Assembly (NCBI GenBank): GCA_947165805.1
Contig: CAMVBT010000063.1
Coordinates: forward strand, 1-10,535
Direction: 5' to 3'
DNA from: an uncultured Clostridia bacterium
Lineage (GTDB): Bacteria; Bacillota; Clostridia; Oscillospirales; Ruminococcaceae
DNA length: 10,535 nt
The notes beneath the pieces are model-generated. The model searched no databases and had not been told where the DNA came from. It saw only the letters and a program-made list of their open reading frames with translations. Below are positions 7,511-10,535 of this stretch, in pieces; position 1 is the first letter of the stretch; each line of letters opens with the position of its first letter. The translations under genes were made by a program, and so were the position numbers.

Positions 7511-8071
7511 TCAGACTTCAAAGCCCTCTTTTTTCAGGTATTCGCGCAGAGCTCCGCGCGAACGGAAAAGCGAGCTCTTGATCTTGGTCTCGCTCGCGCT
7601 GAAATAAGACGCGATATCGCTTATCGAATCGTTGAAGAAATAGCGGCAGACGAAAATATCACGCGCCTCGACATTTAACGTGCGCAGGAACGAGTTGATG
7701 CACTTCCCGAGATACCCGGCCTCGGCCAGCTGCTCCGGAGTCTCGCCGCCGGATACGCACTCCGCCAGCTCGTCGAGCGAAAGAGCGTACTGCGAGCCGC
7801 CGTTCGATACGCTCCCGCGCTTTCTGAACACGGTGACCGCGAGGTTCCGCACGATCGCCGCGAGATAGGCAGCAAGCTTCGCGGGGCGGTTCGGAGGTAT
7901 CGAGTTCCACGCCCTGAAATATGTATCGTTCACACATTCGCTGCTGTCCTCATTGCTCCCGAGGATATTGTTGGCTATGGTATAAAGGTATCCGCCGTAC
8001 TTTGTCTGTATCTCCGCAAGCGCGGATTCGCTGCGCGCCCAGAGAAGCTCAACAATTGCGTTATCGTCCAC
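7511..8071 (-). CDS. ECF-type RNA polymerase sigma factor
   Basis: This 186-residue protein is a group 4 (ECF, sigma-70 family) sigma factor that directs RNA polymerase to a specific regulon. Sigma region 2 spans about residues 20-83, with YTIANNILGSNEDSSECVND and FRAWNSIPP followed by AAYLAAIVRNLA, typical of Clostridia ECF factors. Region 4 spans about 122-180, with the helix-turn-helix SISDIASYFSASETKIKSSL (149-168) and R-S-R-G-A-L-R-E-Y-L. The start chosen is GTG at 8071, with AAAGGAAG 9 nt upstream and family-like N-terminus VDDNAIVELLWARSE. A TTG at 8137 would add 22 residues, but they lie in the terminator/promoter region. An ECF-like promoter directly upstream suggests autoregulation. 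The macroglobulin gene follows and may encode its anti-sigma partner. Confidence 0.92.
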   Translation of the reverse strand: MDDNAIVELLWARSESALAEIQTKYGGYLYTIANNILGSNEDSSECVNDTYFRAWNSIPPNRPAKLAAYLAAIVRNLAVTVFRKRGSVSNGGSQYALSLDELAECVSGGETPEQLAEAGYLGKCINSFLRTLNVEARDIFVCRYFFNDSISDIASYFSASETKIKSSLFRSRGALREYLKKEGFEV

Positions 8072-8080
8072 GGTCTTATT

Positions 8081-8088
8081 CTTCCTTT
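8081..8088 (-). promoter_or_regulatory. Ribosome binding site deciding the GTG start of the sigma gene
   Basis: AAAGGAAG on the minus strand lies 9 nt before GTG 8071. It supports this start over the upstream in-frame TTG at 8137. Confidence 0.65.
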
Positions 8089-8098
8089 CACTTATATA

Positions 8099-8124
8099 GA
8101 CGAAAAAATCCGCGAAAGGTTGCG
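8099..8124 (-). promoter_or_regulatory. Probable ECF-type autoregulatory promoter of the sigma gene
   Basis: The minus strand reads CGCAACCTTT (AAC at 8121-8119), then 16 nt after AAC the -10 CGTC (8102-8099) followed by TATA. This matches the AAC/CGTC promoter architecture of Firmicutes ECF factors such as sigma-V, -M and -W. The start would be near 8092, giving a leader of about 21 nt that just holds the ribosome binding site. The -35 lies in the loop of the upstream terminator and the T tract forms the spacer. No sigma-A promoter is evident here. Confidence 0.65.
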
Positions 8125-8134
8125 CGGACTTTTT
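8103..8134 (-). terminator. Intrinsic terminator after the GGDEF/EAL gene
   Basis: 12-bp arms 8103-8114 and 8123-8134 flank an 8-nt loop, beginning 12 bp after the stop of the GGDEF/EAL gene. In a leftward transcript the stem has one G-U pair and ends in six Us; in the other direction that pair is C-A. The direction therefore fits the minus strand. It overlaps the putative ECF promoter. Confidence 0.85.
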
Positions 8135-8146
8135 CAATTTCGGAAA

Positions 8147-10090
8147 TTATTTTTTCGATGCCGCCGGTCTGAGGTCCCCGGTCAGCAGCTTATCGTCAAG
8201 CTCGGTTATCGGCATGGGCCTGCCGAACAAGAAGCCCTGCGCCTTGCCGCAGCCGATCCTTTTCAGCAGCTCATACTGTTCGGCGGTCTCAACGCCCTCG
8301 ATGAGCGAGGCCATACCGAGTCTGTCGGCGAGCGATATGATATTTTCGAGTATCGGCTCTGTACCGGCGTTTTCAGGATAGCCCTCAAGGAACAGCATAT
8401 CCGCTTTCAGCACATCGAATCTGTATTCCTTCAGCACGTTCAGCGTCGAATAGCCGCTGCCGAAGTCGTCCAGCCATACACCGAACCCCTCACTGCGGAC
8501 GCGGTCAAGGGCTGCTTTCAGATCCTCCTTGCCGCCGACGAGGGAGCTCTCGGTTATCTCGATCTCGATAAGCTCATGCGGTATGCGGTACTTGTCGGCA
8601 GTGCCGCACAGATGACCAGCTATATCGGTGATCTCGAAATCGAGCCGTGAAAGGTTCACCGACACCGGAGGGCAGTAGCTCCCCGTATCGAGCCTCAGCC
8701 TCATATCTCGACACACGCGGTCGATCATGAACATATCGAGCTTGTGTATCTGACGGTGTTCCTCGAGAGTAGAGATGAATTCCTTCGGGCCGAGCAGCCC
8801 GTGATCGGGGTCGTTCCACCGGGCGAGAGCCTCTATATTGGTCACCGTGCCGTCCGCGACGGAGACTATGGGCTGGTAGAATACCCGCAGATATCCCTCG
8901 TTCACAGCCGTATCAATGTTGTTGACCACATACTGCTTGAGCCGGTAGGCCTTTTCAAGCTCGTCGTCATAGACGCGGTAGAAAGACCCGAAATGCTTCT
9001 TTATGCTATTGCAGGCAAATCTCGCTCTGTCGCAGGCGAGTATCGGGTCGTCGTCGGACTCGGTCGGTAAGTAGGCTCCGCACTTGAGATACAGCCGGAC
9101 ATCGCTGTCCTCATTCATCAGCTTTTCGGCGATGAGCTTTACGGTACCCTCGGAGCCGGGGCTCGCGGTGAGCACGACGTAATGGTCGTCGGAAAACCTC
9201 GCCGTCAGCGAGTACGCAAACGCCGAGGATATCATGCCTCCGACCTTCCGCAGCAGATCGTTGCCCTGACCGAAGCCGTAGGTCTCGTTATAGGACTTGA
9301 AGTTCTCGATATCGAGGAAAAGGAATGTTAGCTCGCTCTTTTTCTTCGTATGCAGGAGCTTTTCGGCTTCAGAGCGGAAATACAGCATATTGTGTATGCC
9401 CGTGAGCTCGTCATGCTCCGCGATATCCTCAAGGTGGCGGTTCACCTCCGCGAGCTTCTCTGCCTTTTCCGCCTGCGAAGCGGTGCGGGAGTAGTTTCCG
9501 AAGCTGCAGAACAGCGTCGCTATCCACATAATGAAGAGATTTATCTTCGTGGCGTCGGTCGCGCCGATAAGTCCCGTCGCCGTCACAAGCGTCGAATCGA
9601 GCGTCAGGTAGAAGATACCGTAGGACACGGAGATTATCAGGAACCCGATCACCGGTGACCATGTCAGCAGGCAGGCGGCAAAGAGCTCCATCGTCAGGAA
9701 CGTGAACACCTGCTCACCCTTGCCGTAGTCGGCCGCGGATATCTCCACGCCGAATGACAGGCATATCAGCATGAACGCCCATTTCAGCACATAGCCGAGC
9801 ATGACGGGGCGCTTTTTTCCCCGTATGTACCCGACGGCGAATATCAGCATCGCCAGCGCCGACGCCAGCAGCATCGCGTAATTGCAGTAGTGGGAGATAT
9901 AGTAGTCGGTGCTGCGCAGGTCTATTCCCTGGAGCTGACGTGACAGCAGCCTTACTATCATCCATATCTCCATGCAGCTTATGTACACGGACATATATAT
10001 GCTGGCCTTCATGTTCGAGGTATAGAAGAAATCCTTCACATACGCACTTTTGCGGTCAAGGCCGAGTATTTTTAAAAGCTTTTCCTTCAT
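8147..10090 (-). CDS. Membrane GGDEF/EAL protein, probable c-di-GMP phosphodiesterase
   Basis: The 647-residue protein has an N-terminal membrane domain of about six hydrophobic segments (roughly 30-50, 68-90, 100-117, 127-143, 147-165, 184-199), then a short helix, a GGDEF domain (about 226-375) and an EAL domain (about 385-640). The GGDEF domain starts normally (HDELTG, 226-231; LDIENFK), but the signature is SDDHY (300-304) and no RxxD inhibitory site precedes it, so cyclase activity is unlikely. The EAL domain looks intact: EAL (420-422), Asn479 in SVNLS, the acidic EIEITES (509-515), DDFGSGYS (541-548), Lys562 and Asp564, IEGVE (597-601) and QGF (618-620). It should hydrolyse c-di-GMP, perhaps tuned by GTP at the degenerate domain. 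The ATG has AGGAG 6 nt upstream. It is monocistronic, with its own promoter and terminator. Confidence 0.93.
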   Translation of the reverse strand: MKEKLLKILGLDRKSAYVKDFFYTSNMKASIYMSVYISCMEIWMIVRLLSRQLQGIDLRSTDYYISHYCNYAMLLASALAMLIFAVGYIRGKKRPVMLGYVLKWAFMLICLSFGVEISAADYGKGEQVFTFLTMELFAACLLTWSPVIGFLIISVSYGIFYLTLDSTLVTATGLIGATDATKINLFIMWIATLFCSFGNYSRTASQAEKAEKLAEVNRHLEDIAEHDELTGIHNMLYFRSEAEKLLHTKKKSELTFLFLDIENFKSYNETYGFGQGNDLLRKVGGMISSAFAYSLTARFSDDHYVVLTASPGSEGTVKLIAEKLMNEDSDVRLYLKCGAYLPTESDDDPILACDRARFACNSIKKHFGSFYRVYDDELEKAYRLKQYVVNNIDTAVNEGYLRVFYQPIVSVADGTVTNIEALARWNDPDHGLLGPKEFISTLEEHRQIHKLDMFMIDRVCRDMRLRLDTGSYCPPVSVNLSRLDFEITDIAGHLCGTADKYRIPHELIEIEITESSLVGGKEDLKAALDRVRSEGFGVWLDDFGSGYSTLNVLKEYRFDVLKADMLFLEGYPENAGTEPILENIISLADRLGMASLIEGVETAEQYELLKRIGCGKAQGFLFGRPMPITELDDKLLTGDLRPAASKK

Positions 10091-10177
10091 TTCGTGCTCC
10101 TGTTAAGGGATATTTCACAGAAAACGCACCGCCGCGTTGGTAAATATGTATAAAATGCAGCGGCTTGTACTGCTGTT

Positions 10178-10206
10178 ATTTTATCACATTCATTCATATT
10201 TGTCAA
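10178..10206 (-). promoter_or_regulatory. Sigma-A-type promoter of the GGDEF/EAL gene
   Basis: Minus-strand TTGACA (10206-10201) and TAAAAT (10183-10178) are separated by exactly 17 bp. The predicted start is near 10171, leaving an untranslated leader of about 80 nt in which I recognise no riboswitch. Confidence 0.85.
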
Positions 10207-10240
10207 TGTTTTTTATGCAGTCACAGATCAAAATAAACAC

Positions 10241-10269
10241 TTGCAATCGGAGCAAAAAAGTGCTATAAT
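10241..10269 (+). promoter_or_regulatory. Sigma-A-type promoter of pta
   Basis: TTGCAA (10241-10246) and TATAAT (10264-10269) are spaced by 17 bp, with TGC directly before the -10 (extended -10). The predicted start is near 10276. It is divergent from the GGDEF/EAL promoter, with 34 bp between the two -35 boxes. Confidence 0.88.
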
Positions 10270-10305
10270 AATACGCAGTAAATAATTAACGGAGGTCACA
10301 ACAAA

Positions 10306-10535
10306 ATGGCAATGTTCGACAAGCTGCTTGCAAACCTTAAAGCAAGCAAAAAGACTATCGTATTCACCGAAGGCACCGACGCGCGCATACTCTCCGCGGC
10401 GGACAGACTGCTCAAGGAAGACCTTATGGGCGTTATCCTCTGCGGAAACCCCGACGACGTTAAGAAGGCTGCCGCTGACGGCGGCTTCGACATCGGCAAG
10501 TCGCAGATCGTCGACCCGCTCACCTACCCTGATAT
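10306..10535 (+). CDS. pta: Phosphate acetyltransferase, N-terminal part (cut by window edge)
   Basis: Pta converts acetyl-CoA and phosphate to acetyl phosphate and CoA, the first step of the acetate/ATP-forming pathway; acetate kinase (ackA) often follows. Only 76 codons are visible. The segment KKTIVFTEGTDARILSAADR (about 15-34), then a Leu-rich stretch and GVILCGNPDDV (42-52), matches the conserved N-terminus of Pta, usually K-x-I-V-x-P-E-G-x-D-x-R. Related phosphotransacylases such as phosphate butyryltransferase share the fold but less of this pattern. GGAGGT lies 9 nt before the ATG. The gene runs out of the window, so its catalytic part is not seen. Confidence 0.9.
   Translation, partial: MAMFDKLLANLKASKKTIVFTEGTDARILSAADRLLKEDLMGVILCGNPDDVKKAAADGGFDIGKSQIVDPLTYPD

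Noticed and set aside
8072..8137. N-terminal extension of the sigma factor from TTG 8137
   Set aside because: The 22 extra codons fall in the terminator hairpin and putative promoter; GTG 8071 has a proper ribosome binding site and matches the usual ECF N-terminus.
10091..10171. Possible riboswitch in the 80-nt leader of the GGDEF/EAL gene (for example c-di-GMP sensing)
   Set aside because: No conserved GEMM-like core or long stems are visible, only weak complementarity.

Overview
The window looks like chromosomal DNA of a moderately GC-rich Clostridia bacterium (Ruminococcaceae/Oscillospiraceae-like). The clues are an hrcA-grpE heat-shock operon behind a perfect CIRCE operator, strong TTGACA/TATAAT-type promoters with purine-rich Shine-Dalgarno sequences, a Firmicutes-type ECF sigma factor, and AT-rich intergenic DNA between GC-rich genes. 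This taxonomic placement is inference. There are no RNA genes, insertion sequences, CRISPR arrays or phage genes; coding density is high. Six of the seven genes read leftward (minus strand); only pta at the right edge reads rightward.

From right to left: the start of pta (phosphate acetyltransferase, plus strand) and a membrane-bound GGDEF/EAL protein (minus strand) are transcribed divergently from two well-formed sigma-A-type promoters in a 215-bp intergenic region. The GGDEF/EAL gene ends at an intrinsic terminator. An apparent ECF-type promoter (GCAACC...CGTC, 16-nt spacing after AAC) overlaps this terminator and should drive a three-gene unit: an ECF sigma factor, a giant single-pass alpha-2-macroglobulin-like protein of about 1688 residues, and a Memo-family (AmmeMemoRadiSam protein B-like) lipoprotein. 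The last two overlap by 11 bp. This unit ends at a second intrinsic terminator. Then come a canonical promoter and CIRCE, followed by hrcA and grpE (cut by the left window edge), which overlap by 8 bp.

The most interesting part is the central sigma/macroglobulin/Memo unit. The macroglobulin protein carries a short acidic cytoplasmic N-terminus before its single membrane segment. In this position, directly after an ECF sigma gene, such a segment is a plausible anti-sigma or sigma-binding region. This suggests a signalling system with a huge macroglobulin-type extracytoplasmic sensor and a Memo-fold lipoprotein as third component. Its thioester-domain motif reads C-G-Q-N instead of C-x-E-Q, so it probably does not trap proteases covalently. 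Two further oddities lie in this unit: a hairpin exactly between the Shine-Dalgarno sequence and the start of the macroglobulin gene, and three back-to-back perfect GC-rich hairpins (15, 17 and 13 bp stems) in the linker-coding part of the Memo lipoprotein gene.
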